NCBI GenBank assembly: GCA_965112735.1
Contig: OZ218954.1
Span: 1,612,001 to 1,676,000, forward strand
Source of the DNA: Phaeosaccion multiseriatum
Lineage: Eukaryota > Ochrophyta, other classes
Length of the DNA stretch: 64,000 nucleotides
Direction of reading: 5' to 3'
Of the stretch, positions 10,858 to 23,054 are shown in pieces; the stretch's first letter is position 1, and each line of letters starts with the position of its first letter. Under the pieces are notes generated by a model. It was not told where the DNA came from. It saw only the letters and a list, made by a program, of their open reading frames with translations, and made no database searches. The position numbers were made by a program, and so were the translations under genes.

Positions 10858-12552
10858 ATGGCTTCCCTTCGTCTTCTGGTGCTCGTTCCTTCCTTGGGGC
10901 TCCTTCTTCTTTCGCACCAATGCCTCTGCGTAGGTGGGAGGGAGTTGAGGGCCGAAAGAGAGGCAGCGGCAGCAGATAAGAGAGAGAGAGAGAGAAGTCT
11001 CCTTTGCTTCCTCTCGTAGCGAACACGTGGGCGTTTCAAGATGCTACGCGGGAGGCCTTCGAGGTACTGACGACGTGTAGCAGTGGCAGCCGTAGTGGCA
11101 TGAGTATCGGCGGGGCCTCTCCTTCATCCTGTCTCCTCGACAGTGTGGAGCGGGGCTGCTCTGTGTGTGAGCGGGAGAGGTGCGACGGTAGCGTGGGTTA
11201 TGGTGGACACCCGAGCTCCAGCGGCGAGGTTACGCTGGACGCAATGATCATGGATGGGCCAAGCCATAGCGTTGGGGCGGTGGGCTTTCTGCGAGGAATT
11301 AAGGAGGCTATTTCAGGTACGCCCTTGACTTGCTGGGAGAGAGATTCCGTCCGGATGGCGGATGGGTGGATCTGGGCGGCCCAACTCACTTAGCGCTAGA
11401 CCCATACTCCTCAAGACCAAGACCAAAGAGAAGAATCTAATGGACGCCAACAATACGCCTCGTTGTGTCTATCCCCCCTTTCGTGCCCCTCTTTGACGTG
11501 CTCGCCGCCTCTCTCAACCCCTGCTCTGTGTTGTGCAGTGGCTCGAGCGGTACTGGAGCACTCATCGCACACAATGCTCGCTGGGGAAGGAGCCGCCGAT
11601 TTTGCACGAATGTTGGGCTTCGAGGTAAACCCCCGAGTCGGCGTGCATTTCCCCACGTTTTTGTAGGCCTCGCCTGGTCGGTTGTACTCCTCCTCTCCCC
11701 TTGATTCGTTTACTACAGCTGCACTCCTTCTCCTCTCCCGCTCCCATTCCTTCTGTACTACCCTTTGCCGTTTGCGTCTGTGCCTCAGACGGTTCCGTTA
11801 GAGACAGATACCTCCGTCAAGCAGTACGAGGAGTGGATAGCCAAGGAGTGTCAGCCCAACTACTTCCGAGGCTTCGATGCTGCCTCCGAGTCGTGTCCGC
11901 CTTACCGTCCATCCACTCTTGTGAATCAAGGCCATGGCAGCAGAAGTAGCAGCGGAGGAGGAGGAGGAGGAGGAGGAGGAGGAGGAGGAGGAGGAGAGCT
12001 CGACGGGAGCAGGTGGAAGCATGAGGCTCCTCTGCTCGATAGGGATTTGGCCCGGCTTCTCATCGACAGCGGAAACCACGATACAATCGGAATCATCGCT
12101 GTGGATCATGCAGGTGAGGGGGGTACACAACCATGCCGTCTCGGAAATGCCCATGCCATGCTCTTCCTCCCTCCCTCCCTCCCTCCCTCCGCCCATATGC
12201 CCCTTCATTGCCGACGCGCTCTCCTTTCTGTACGAATGATTTTAAAGGTAACGTTGCCTGTGGCACCTCGACAAACGGTGCCAATCACAAGATCCAGGGT
12301 AGAGTGGGCGATGCTGCCGTCGCAGGTGTGTGTGTGTGTGTGTCTCTTCACTGTGTCCCTGCCCTGTTTCGGTTTCAGTTTCATAGTCCTGGAATCAATA
12401 CCGGCAAGAGACGGGATATCGATATCGAACGCATCCGTGCCTCTCCGTGCCAACCCTGCTATTTTTTACACCACGTACAACCACATGCCGCCACGGAAAC
12501 GAACCCTTCCATCTCAGCTTCCCCATGTTCGTGGCTCCCTGATCCTTTCCCT

Positions 12553-12585
<33 letters not shown>

Positions 12586-13645
12586 CTCTCTCTCTATCTA
12601 TCTGTCTATCTCTCTCTCTCTCTCTCTCCCTCTCTCTCGCATTTTCTCTCCGCCCTCCCCCCGTTTCTCTCTCTCTTCTGCGCATGCCCGGTACCCCCCT
12701 CGTCCCTCTCTCCCTATCTTCCTCCTAATGTCCTTGGATATATCCCTTTCACAACCTTCCTGCCTTACGTAAGGCGCGGGCTGCTACGCGGACAACGAAG
12801 TGGGGGCCGCCGCCGCCACCGGAGACGGTGACGTCATGATGCGCTTCCTGCCCTCTTTCAGTGCTGTTCAGCACATGCGGACGGGAGAGGTGAGTGGTGT
12901 GGATTGGGGCCGCAGCGAGGGCCACAGGAGAGGCCAGAGCAAGCCTTTTTTTGTCTATAGTAAAGCAATCGCTCGCTTGGGCAGGGAGCAGGGGGGGGGG
13001 CTGTCTTTCCTGCCCTTGCTCTTGTTCTTGCTCTTGCTGCTGCTGCTAATTTTTGTGGTGGTGGTGCTCCTGCTCTTGCTGGTGCAGCTGGTGCTGCCCT
13101 TGCTGCCTCTCCCGCCTCTACCTCTGGGCACTCATGTTCGCTACTGACGCCCGAGAGACCGCTCCTGCCTGGTGCTGCTGCTGCTGCTGGTGCTACGATA
13201 TTCACAGGACCCCGAAACCGCATGTGCTTTAGCTCTTTGCTCTGTTCTGCGCTTCTCCCCGGCCTTTTCGGGAGCCCTGTTGTGCGTTACCTCTGGCGGT
13301 GAGGTGGGGGCGGCTCGACATCAGTATGGCACCTTTAAGTACTCATATGTAAGGGCGACGGAGGCCAGGAGCAGCAGCAGCAGGAGCAGTAGCAGCGCCG
13401 CGGGACTGGGGGAAGCCTTGGCGATCAGTGAAGAGCTGTGTCGCACAATGGGAGGAGCAGGTCGCAGGAGTAGCGGCAACCCTAGTAAGAGGAGTAGTGG
13501 TAGGAGTGGTGGCAGTGGTGGTGGTAGCACAGATGGTAGTGGTGGTGGCAGTGGTGGTAGCAGCAGTAGTCGTAGTAGGCATGACTCTTCATCTACGGCC
13601 AAGGCCCAGGCTCAAGCGTATGCCCGACCCGTCCAGGTTACCTGA
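10858..13645 (+). CDS. AGA: N4-(beta-N-acetylglucosaminyl)-L-asparaginase (aspartylglucosaminidase)
   Basis: Seven exons: 10858-10933, 11020-11316, 11539-11624, 11789-12113, 12248-12325, 12774-12889, 13208-13645; 471 aa, phases close. A signal peptide ([20 protein letters not shown]) is followed by [53 protein letters not shown] and ECQPNYFRG. The autoproteolysis site is [11 protein letters not shown] with nucleophile Thr near residue 252, then [17 protein letters not shown] and [15 protein letters not shown]. It hydrolyses the GlcNAc-Asn bond of N-glycoproteins in lysosome-type compartments as an N-terminal nucleophile hydrolase. Oddities: a run of 14 Gly (GGA codons) lies in the alpha-chain tail before the cleavage site, and a ~70-residue Ser/Gly-rich extension follows the normal C-terminus. 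Confidence 0.95.
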
Positions 13646-14196
13646 GGCGTGCGGTGATGATGTATGTATGAATGTATGTATGCATGTATGAATGTATATA
13701 TGTGTGTTTGTATGTATGTATGTATGTATGTATGTATGTATGTATGTATGTATGTATGTATGTATGTATGTATGTATGTATGTATGTATCTATGTATGTA
13801 TGTATGTATGTATGTATGTATGTATGTATGTGTGTATGTATGTATGTATGTATGTGTGTATGTATGTATGTATGTATGTATGTGTGTATGTATGTAGGTG
13901 GAAGTAAGAAAGAGGGTGAGTACCGTAGGCCATTTCAATGAAGTCATCGTGCGTATCTTATTGAGTGTGAATGGCCCTCCTCCACTCTAACTTTCAGTCA
14001 TTGTATTGACTTCTAACATTGGCCGTAACAAGCTGGTCCCAGAGCACACAGCTCATCTTTGTTACAGCGTTCGTCTATAAAGACCTGTGGTATTTGACAA
14101 GTGCTGTAGACCATGAACAATAGAATACCATCCCCTCTTGCGTGATTCGTGTGGCCCCCCACCAGGCCCTGCCGCTGTGCCTTACGTATGTATGCC
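13646..14196. other. Intergenic between convergent genes, mostly ATGT repeats
   Basis: A (TATG)n array occupies 13661-13897. The rest (13898-14196) shows no gene and is probably the 3' UTR of the channel gene on the minus strand. Confidence 0.5.
13661..13897. repeat. (TATG)n microsatellite, ~240 bp
   Basis: Nearly pure ATGT tetranucleotides with scattered TGTG and ATCT variants; it begins 16 bp after the AGA stop codon. Confidence 0.97.
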
Positions 14197-14484
14197 TTAC
14201 GTAGCGCACTTGGCCTTAGCTCTCTCCACCTCGTGCTCATGCTGCAGCGGCACACGCACCCACAGAGGAGAGAAGGACTGCCCTTCTCGATGGAGCTTTT
14301 TGCAGAGGAACGTGCCCACTCTTGGGTACCCCGCCAGTACATTGTCCACACCGCTGCGAGAGAGATGATAAATCTCACACGTTGACGAGGCTCGCACCTC
14401 CACCGTCCAGGAGAGAGGCACGTCGGTGGGCAGTAGCACCGCGGCCTCGGCAAAGTAGCTGTCCTCTTGCAGTGACTGCTTCTG

Positions 14485-14523
<39 letters not shown>

Positions 14524-16388
14524 GTGGTGGTGGTGGTGGTGGTGGTGGTGGTGGTGGTGATGGTGGTGGTGATGATGACGATGGGTGGCGTCCTCGACCC
14601 CCGGGGGTCTATCGGCAGAATGAGCCACGACCGATCCGCGCGTAATGAAGGACATGTCCCTGGTCGGCACCTTTTGAGGCGTTGATGCATTGAGACGTGG
14701 AGTCAGCGGCCAGGCCCAGTCAGTCAGTCAGTCGGCCAGTCAGTCCATCGGCCAGTGAATCCGTCAAATAGTAGGCAAGGCCAAGAATTGGGAAGGGGAG
14801 AGCGAGGAGCTGTTACGTTCGAGGAGCAGTGGAGTGTGAAGAGCGGAGGAGAGAGGCAACACCACTTCTTTCCTTGCTTCCTTTCTTCCTTCCCGCCTAC
14901 CCCTCCCTCGACTTCGATTTCTCTTCACTATTTAGCAGCTGCCCTCCCTTCCCTTCATCTTTCCCTTCCCTTCCTGTCCGCCGTACCATTGGTGATAGGA
15001 TGGTTTCTCGCTCCACGTACAGCGCCGGCTGGAGGAAAGGAATGATGACGGTGAGGAAGCCGGACACAGTCGCCTCCACGGAGCAAAGCAGAGGGACGTG
15101 AGGAATCATCCGGCGGGCGAGATGGATCTGAAGAGAGCAAGGAGTCCAGCCGGAGGGGGCGGGGGGTAGAAGGAAGCAGTGCATGGAGGGAGGATAGGGG
15201 ATGAGGCGAGCCGGCATTGACATGGGCAGTCTGTGTATTCGTATGATAGTGTTGTTTGTCACCATCCGTCCGTCGCTCGGTTCTCTCCACGGCCTTACAC
15301 GGACAGCCACTCTGTCTCTCTCTCAGAGTATACACAGTCACACACACACATACACACATACACACATACACATATGCACACACGCACGCACACACACCCA
15401 CACACATACACACACAATCTCTCCCCTACCTGTACGGGCGTTCGGAGGAAGGCTGGCAGTCCATCGAGGAGCTTGGCTTGGGAGAAGACGCTGTTGACGG
15501 TGAGAGAGTGCTTGTAGTGGCAAATCACGCTGCGCTCCTGCTCCGGTCCCAAGGGAAGGTCGCTGAGGTACTCGTTCACGTAGCGTCTGAGGGAGTGGGT
15601 GAGTGAGTGAGTGAGAGCGAAGCGTAAAGTACGAAGGGCAACGGGCAAAGAGCCAAAGCACTGGGGGATGGCAGTGGAGGGGTTAGGGGCCTGGGTCGAA
15701 GCAAGCGAAGAAAGATGATGCGAATGACGCACATTTGGCTTTTCCTTGCACGCCGGGCGGGGTCGCGATTGAGCACGATATCCACGAGGTTTCCGACGAC
15801 CCATGCGAACAGGCTTGTACCAAGCACCTGACTGGCCATGCCGACCATCATCTCAGAGGCGTTGTCGCGCGTAGGGCCAATGTCTCCGTATCCAACTGAG
15901 GCACAGGTAGGTAGGTAAGTAGGTAGGATAGAAGGAGGAAGAAGGAGGAGGAAGGTAGATAGGTAGGCAGTAGGAGGTAGGCACGTAGGTGGGTAGGTAG
16001 GTAGGTAAGTGGGTAGGCAGGTAGGTAGGCAAGTAGGTAGGTGGGTAGGAAGGTGGGTATAGGTAGGTAGGTAGGTAGGTAGGTAGGTAGGTAGGTAGGT
16101 AGGTAGGTAGGTAGGTAGGTAGGTAGGTAGGTAGGTAGGTAGGGAAGTAGGTACGTAGGTAGGTAGGTGGGAGGTTGGTAGGCGCGTAGGTAGGTAGGTA
16201 GATGGGTAGGTAGGTAGGCAGGTAGGCAAGTAGGTAGGTGGGTAGGAAGGTGGGTAAGTAGGTAGGTAGGCAGGTACGTACGTACGTACGTAGGTAGGTA
16301 GGTTGGTAGGTAGGTAGGAAGAAGGAGATAGGCAGGGAGGTGCATGTAGGTACTACTACTACTACTACTGCTACTACTACTACTATTT

Positions 16389-16421
<33 letters not shown>

Positions 16422-16647
16422 CTACTACTTTGCTACTTGCCTGTGGTCATGGTGGTGAGTGCCCAGTACACCGCCGCAACGTACTTGTTCCACTTGGAGT
16501 CGTCCTGCAGACAGTCAGTGAAGTCATCGTCGCTGGTGCAGTAGCTCGCCACCCAGTTGGTCTGCGTGGATCGAAGCAGGTGCAATCGAGGGTATATGGG
16601 CATATTGTCAAGCCCAGGAAGGAAGGAAGGAAGGAAGGAAGGAAGGA

Positions 16648-16701
<54 letters not shown>

Positions 16702-16951
16702 TCAGTCAGTCAGTCCGTCAGTCAAGTCACTCTCTCAAATCAACTCCCCACTCCCTGACTCACTCTCTCTCTCTCACACACGGGGAGATAGACGCACAAA
16801 CCACCACGACACTCATCCACACTCGTAAACACACTCACTCACTCACTCACTCACTCACTCACTCAGTCACTCAGTCACTCACTCACTCACTCACTTACTC
16901 ACTCACTCACTCACTCACTCACAGACACACACTCTCTTAAACACACACATA

Positions 16952-17008
<57 letters not shown>

Positions 17009-20000
17009 ACACACCTCTCCATAGTTGCCGACCGCGAACCACGCACACGCATTGAGATGCGCCGCGAAGAAGATGATGGCCACACACTTGGCCAGACGGG
17101 TGGTGGAGGGGCCGAGAAACACTGCACCCTCGAATCGCTCCAAGACGTCACTCATCTTCATCAATCGCGCGATCTTGACGAGTCTCACGACGCGGAAACC
17201 GCGGATGAGCTTAGTTGAGTGGAGAAGGTGCGCATCGGCGAAGAGCACGGAGAGAATCTGTGCAACAAGACCAGGCGGGTGGGGAGGGTTCCAGAACAAA
17301 GATTGACGTGCTGTTGCGCAGCCAGTTGTGACTGACCACGAAGGACAAAGACAAACTCTCACCTGCTGAAGTGGTAGGGTGCTGGCGAGGTCGAGGAGGA
17401 AAGTGCGCTTGAGATAATGCCGAGCGACTCTCTTTGGGGACACCACGAGCACGCCACTCTCCTTGCGGTAGGCCGTCCTGAGAGCGCGGGCAGCACGCAC
17501 GCACACACACAAACAGTGAGGCACGCAGAGCAAGGGGGAGAGAGAGTGGGGCGGGGGGGAGAGAGGAAGAGCGGGAGAGTATCGCAGAGGAGGGGCAAGA
17601 GTGTGAGCGAGGCAAGGAGCATTAGGAATCAGGGCATGCCTTCGTTCCGTCTGTGCACATGTATGTGCGGTCCGAAACACGACTCAGTCCTTCATTCTTA
17701 GGGAGGGGGGCATTTCTTTGTGTCTTTTGGTAGGAAAGCTATCTCGAGAGAGAAGAGAACGAGCGCCGAATCGTGACGCTTCCCCCTCTTCCCCTCTCCT
17801 CCCCTCCCCAGTGGTCACCACCCTTCCAGCTTTTACTTACCTGAAGCTGACGATCATATCACATAGGAAGGTTCCGTCGATGATCCAGTTCAGCCTGGCC
17901 CATGCTCCGGTGGGCGGTTCATTGAATGCCAAGCGGTAGGTGACCTCGATGACACTCCAGATGATGAGGATAGACATGAAGACATCCCAGCTGATCTTAG
18001 GAACACTCTCGGGGTGGATCATACGCTCCTGAATAAAATGATTGAGTTATTGAGTGAGTTGATGGGTTGATTGAATGATTGATGGATTGGTCGATCGGGC
18101 GGGAGATGGAAGAAGCAAACAGGGCGGGGCAGGGCAAAGCAAAGCAAAGCGCAGAGTCAGCCCGGCGAGACCAGTACATGCGGCGAGTCAGTCAAACGAA
18201 GGGGGTGGCCAATTTGCTACTTTCACGCCGCAGGGAGGGCTACGTTGGCCTCAAGGGTCAAGGTTTGTTGGGCAGCGGTGCAGCTGGTATGTGCCTGCCA
18301 GTCGTGTGACAGCAGTTGGCATGTGCCTACTCGCACACACACACACACGCACATACATGCCAGTAGCGTGGATGGTAGTTGGCAGTGCCAGTGGCGTGAC
18401 ACGATGGCACGTACCCGTTTGAAGAGCTCCGGCGCTCGGGCGGCCTTCGAGTAATACTGCCCCGCTCCGATGCTTTCTGTATCATCATCATCGCTGTCCT
18501 CAGACTCAGACTCAGACTCAGACTCAGACTCCCCCACCTCAATGCGTTGGTTCTTCGCCTGCGACCATCGGCGCTCCGTTGGCTGTTGCTTCAGCGATGA
18601 AGACTGTGGCCCACTACTCTCCTTCCCCCTCCTACTCCTCTTGCGAGTCCTTCTCTCTCCGTCTTGCTCGTACTTGCTGGGCCGGTGACCTTTTCCTCCT
18701 CCTCTTCCTCCCCTCCCCCCTCCTCCCTCCTCCACACCCCAGCTTTCCTCATCCTCTCCCTCCTCGTAGGCAAACCCCTCCCAAGGCTTCCCACCGCGAC
18801 CTCCATCAACAGAGCCCTTCCTCCCTGAACGCCCTGCAGAAGAGGCTCCTCCAACGTAGCCTCGTGTACCAAACAATCCCCTTAGGCGTCCCACCATCCC
18901 GCCCCACCTGCTGCTGCTGCTGCTGCTGCTGTTGCTGCTTGTGGAGATGATCCTGGCTGCTGCTGTCTCATCCGCGTGCGAAGAATACGCCGGCGATGGC
19001 GGGCGGGGGCTCACCCCGAACGTCTTGGCAGTATCTAAACGATACTCAACCCCCGACAGCTCATCGCGGTCATCCCTGGCCGCTTGGGTCTGAGCTTGCT
19101 CTTTCTGAAACGCCAAAAGTGTCCGACGGTGCAGCACGGCTTCCCTCCTGAAGGCTTGAAGCTCGTCAGGCCACCCCCTGGAAAGGATCTGCAGCAAAGA
19201 CCCCTTTGCAACGCATACGCACTCCGTCGTGGTCAAGGCAACGGCCGAGTAGCTTGATTGCATCTCCAGAAACAAGTCGTGGCCCAGCGGATAGTCGCAC
19301 CCCACCTCCTTCCATGGCAACTGCTTCTGCTTCTGCTTTTGCTTCTCATTGTGCCACCGCATGTCTGCTTCCTCTTCCTCTTCCTGCCCCTCCTCCTCCT
19401 CCTCCTCCTCCTCCTCCTCCTCCTCCTCCTCCTCCTCCTCCTCCTCCTCCTCCTCCTCCTTCTCCTCCTCGTCGTCGTCTTCGTCATCCTCCCGCTGCTG
19501 CTGCTGCTGTCGCTCCCCCTCCTCTTCCTCCTCTTCCTCCTGAAATCTCCTCGTCAGTACCAACCTGCTCCCGTCGGTCATCGCAACAGGAGAGGCAGTG
19601 CGCTCCCCCCTGGGTTGCCCCTCCCGGGGTGGAGGAGGAGGTAAAGAGGAGTCTGAATCGGAAGACGACGACGACGTCACAAAGAGCTGTACCCTCCCTG
19701 CTAACACGAGATACCACTGCGTCAACACGCCACCCTGTACCACCATCAGCTCGCCTGCGGGGGCGAAGCAGGGAGAGAGCTCAGCAAGGAGAGCCACCAC
19801 GAAGGATGGGGGCAAGGAAGAGAGACGCTTGGAATGGGATAGCACGGATTCGTGCTCGGCCAGCATCTAAGGGAGGGAGGGGAGGGAGGGGAGGGAGGGG
19901 AGGGAGGCAGGCAGGGAGGGAGGGAGGCAGGCAGGCAGGGAGGGAGGGAGGGAGGGAGGGAGGGAGGGAGGGAGGGAGGGAGGGAGGGAGGGGCGGTGAG

Positions 20001-22831
20001 TATGACCGCCAAGCGTGCAATGTCCATGCCGGATCTCAACCAAAGTATGCTCGGCGCGTGTGTGCGTGCGTCACCCCACCAAGCGACACACCCACCACTG
20101 AGAGCGCGGGCAGCGCTGGCAAGGCCCCCTGAATCTGCCTGGAGTCGAAGGCCGTGGAGTGCTTGTAGATGTACGTGTACTGTCTCCGGACGCGATCTGC
20201 CAGTTGGGGGGGGAAGGCGCGCTCGAAGATCCACTCCTTCACGGCGCTGACGCGATCGCGCTGAATAGCGTCCGACACACTGAAGTTCTCCGCGATGCTT
20301 GTGACGTTACCCACGATGTAACCAAAGCAGGAGGCGCCGATGAGCATAGCAAGTATACACATGCCTCTCTCCAGAGAGTTGCTGACGTTGATGTCTCCAT
20401 ACCCCACGGTGGTCATGGTGGTGAAGGCCCAGTAGAGAGAGGCAAGGTAGCGGTGACTCACACTCTCGTCCTCAATGCCGTAGTACGAGAGCCAAGTGAT
20501 GGTGTCCGAGCCCTTGATGATGGCCATGTAGTGCCATGTGCAGCCCATGAGGTGGGCTACGAAGCAAAGCGACACGAACATTTGCAGGAGGCTGGAAGTG
20601 GAGGGGTGGATCCACGGTTTCGACGGTTTCCTCTCGTCATGCGACTGTGTGTGGGGGCGAAAGTAAACGGAGAAGGGACCAGTGTAGAGCAAGAGAAGAG
20701 CGAGGGGGAGGAGGATGGAGAGAGAAAGAGAGAGAGAGAGAGACGGAGGAGAGGAGAGAAGTGGGGCGGGCATGGGGAGTGACCAAGGAGAGGAGAGGAG
20801 AGGAGCAGGGTGGGCGCGAGGAGGAGCAAGGAGCGTCAGGGACAGCGAGGGGTAACATGAGAGAGGGAAGGCTCTTCGACAGTTGCAAGAGGTTGGAGCG
20901 GGCTGCGTCAACCGCCGCATAGGGGTTCTTCTCCGCGATTGCGAATGAGGACGGCGTTGTTGACTTAGCACACAACCATACGATACCCATTGACTGACTG
21001 CTGTATATCCATATGACTGACTGCTGTGCGTACCTCCATCATCTGAGAGAGCTTGATGAGACGGGCCAATCGCACCAAGCGCAGCACCCGCAGCAGCCGC
21101 GTGAAGGCCAGGAGCTCCGTCTCGGCTTCTCCAGGGGAGGAGCTCCGCTCACCACTCACGGCCGTGAGGCTGATGGCAAGGGTGACGCACTCCTCGAAGG
21201 GGACAGTGCTAAGGAGGTCCATGAAGAACCAGCCTCGAAGGTACCTTAAGGGGGGGGGGGGGGCAGCAGGGTCAGGATCGGAGGTCGGATGCGCCGTATT
21301 AGAGTGATGCGGCGGCAGTACATGAAAGGAAGGATGGGGAGGTGGTCCCCGTATGGAGGAGCGAACTACAACAGGCACATCTCTGCTTCTCCCTCTGTCC
21401 CTCTCCCCTCCCTACCTCGTGCTCTCCCTCGTCTTTCTTCGTCTCTCCCTCTCCCCCTTTTCCCTCCCCCCCTCCCCCCCAACTCTTCTCTCTCTATCTC
21501 TCTCTCTCCATTGCTCACCTCTGGGCGATGCGTTTTCCGTCAGTTACAATGGTCCCCTGTCGGTCGAAGTACACCGTTCGAAAAGTGACAATCATATCTG
21601 TCAAAAACAGCAGATCCACGATGAAGTCGAAGACAATCTCCCCCGTTTTGTTTGTGGTAATATCAAACCCCACCCTCAGCGGCACCGACAAGCAGCTATA
21701 GATGATGAGCAAACCCACAAAAACGTCCCACAAGAGCTTCTCCGGCTGGTGCGGGTGAAGCATCATCGCGGAAAGCTTGTTTTGTGGCCCACTGTCGCTG
21801 CTGCTCCTGCTTCTGCGCTTCTTCCACGTGTTGCGCCTCGTAGGAGGGGATGGAAGAGGTACCACCGCTGCATCCGCATCTCCTCCTGCATCAACAACGG
21901 AGTCGAACCCTTCGACGGGCGTGGCCATGGTGCCTCCTATTCTCGGACTCCAGCGGCCCTTTGCACAAGGAGTAGGACTACCAGAAGCGGGCACAGCAGC
22001 AGCCGCAGTAGCAGCAATAGGATGGGGCACAGCCATGTAATGAAAGAGCTGCCCGCGGCTCTCAAGCGCCTGCTGCAGCTTACTGCCCAAGTCCAGCCTT
22101 CCCTGGTCTACCGCGTTGGTAGCAGCAGCAGCAGTTGGGGACATAGCAGAGGCTCCTCCCGCTGTCTCCTCGAAGAAAGAGCTGGGGCTGCCTGCAGCAG
22201 AGCAAATGGGTACTCTCATGGAGCTGGAAGCGGCTGCCACTGAAGCTAAGCTTGCCGGCGCCATCTGACTTGCCTCCCCGACCCACCCATTCTGTTGTGT
22301 TCCGCCACGTGTTCTTCCCCGCCTTCTCAGTCTTGTCTTCCTGCCCGAAGTGGGGCCTATCATTAGTAGTTCGCCTATCCCGGAGAGAGCAGCGCCACCC
22401 CAACCTTCATCTTCTTCTTTGCTGCTGTCCTGTGCAGAATCTTTGTCGCGCCAGTGATGATGACGATGACCATGCAATGACGGCGCTATAAGCTCCTCCC
22501 GAACCTCCTCATTCAAGGCCTGACGTTCCTCCTGGGTGAGCGGAAAGTCGTCTCCGAGAAGGGTGCTGTGCCCCATCCCACCAAATATCTCGTCTGCACC
22601 AAGGCTAGCCCCCTGATCCTCCCCACCGAGCAGCAACGAGCTCCGAATCTCACCAGTCCCGCGACGGTGGCTGCCTTCGTGCACACCTCCTGCGTTTAGA
22701 ATGCAACCCTCTCCATGGGTGTTGCGATCCCCCATGCCGCTGGCCATGTGGTCATCGTCGTCGAACACCGAGGCCCGCCGCCTCCGTGAGGCCTGCCGAG
22801 CCAGCTTCTGCAGCATGACCTGTCGAGCCAT
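14197..22831 (-). CDS. Tandem (two-repeat) voltage/cyclic-nucleotide-gated-type K+ channel
   Basis: Thirteen exons: 22831-21519, 21244-21034, 20930-20881, 20591-20096, 19866-18415, 18028-17841, 17477-17363, 17257-17015, 16561-16441, 15895-15733, 15586-15430, 15127-14987, 14670-14197. All phases close to 1,707 aa. Residues 1-370 are a disordered cytosolic N-terminus. Repeat 1 has S1-S2 (LLWDVFVGLLIIYS.., DLLFLTDMIVTFR), an Arg-rich S4 (LLRVLRLVRLARLIK), pore TTVGYGDI near residue 586, a C-linker, and a CNBD interrupted by a ~120-aa poly-Glu/Gln insert. A Ser/Arg/Glu linker joins repeat 2: S1-S2 (MSILIIWSVIEV.., DMIVSFR), S4 (LIRGFRVVRLVKIARLMK), pore TTVGYGDI near 1,396, C-linker, and a CNBD with a poly-His/poly-Gln insert. 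GYGD filters predict K+ selectivity. Two such chains would form a pseudotetramer. A donor GTAAGG just before the stop could add a further exon. Confidence 0.88.
15897..16333. repeat. (TAGG)n microsatellite in the channel intron next to the pore exon
   Basis: About 435 bp of TAGG with GGCA, GGAA and ACGT variants; on the sense (minus) strand it is (CCTA)n leading into the acceptor of the filter-containing exon. Confidence 0.95.
16340..16430. repeat. (TAC)n microsatellite
   Basis: Runs of CTA/TAC adjoining the probable GC donor of channel exon 9. Confidence 0.9.
16436..16441 (-). other. Probable GC splice donor (GC-AG intron)
   Basis: On the minus strand exon 9 ends ATGACCACAG and is followed by GCAAGT. 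No GT is available in phase. Joining to the acceptor at 15895 restores TTVGYGD. AG|GCAAGT is the classical GC-donor consensus. Confidence 0.75.
16616..16718. repeat. (GGAA)n(GGCA)n(GTCA)n compound microsatellite
   Basis: Three tetranucleotide blocks in succession inside a channel intron, each unit differing from the next by one or two bases. Confidence 0.95.
16825..17008. repeat. (CACT)n and (CA)n microsatellites
   Basis: CACT/ACTC block 16825-16925, then CA block 16944-17008 that runs into the channel exon 8 donor (sense GAG|GTGTGTACGTGTG). Confidence 0.95.
19389..19460. repeat. (TCC)n in coding sequence, encodes poly-Glu of the channel
   Basis: About 24 TCC units on the plus strand, read as GAG codons on the minus strand inside the first CNBD insert. 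Confidence 0.9.
19868..19994. repeat. (GGGA)n microsatellite
   Basis: Sense (minus) CCCT repeats that serve as the polypyrimidine tract of the acceptor for channel exon 5 (CCTCCCTTAG). Confidence 0.95.
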
Positions 22832-23054
22832 GGCTCCCCCAGCCCCTGCAATTAACTAACTAACATTCACCCAGCTACTCCAAAAGTAAGAATTACAAGA
22901 ATCCGACGGCGAAAAGTAACGCTTATGTTTCCACGACGGGATGGGCCCATACCTTTCCCCCCCCCTTCCATCCCCTTCTCGAACTCTTTCATCCTCCCCC
23001 ATTTATTTTTTATTTTCCTCCCAGACTGCGGTGCGTGAATAAGGAGAGTACCTA
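22832..23054. promoter_or_regulatory. Divergent promoter between channel and HSPBP1-like genes
   Basis: A 223-bp gap between start codons of opposite strands; no core element recognised. Confidence 0.4.

Noticed and set aside
13661-13897. CRISPR-like regularly repeated sequence
   Set aside because: Uninterrupted tetranucleotide microsatellite without spacers; the genome is eukaryotic. The same holds for all other arrays here.
18223-19866. Separate cytosolic CNBD protein starting at the ATG at 19866
   Set aside because: An acceptor (CCTCCCTTAG) directly precedes that ATG, the first half of its CNBD needs the upstream exon, and phases join both sides into the tandem channel.
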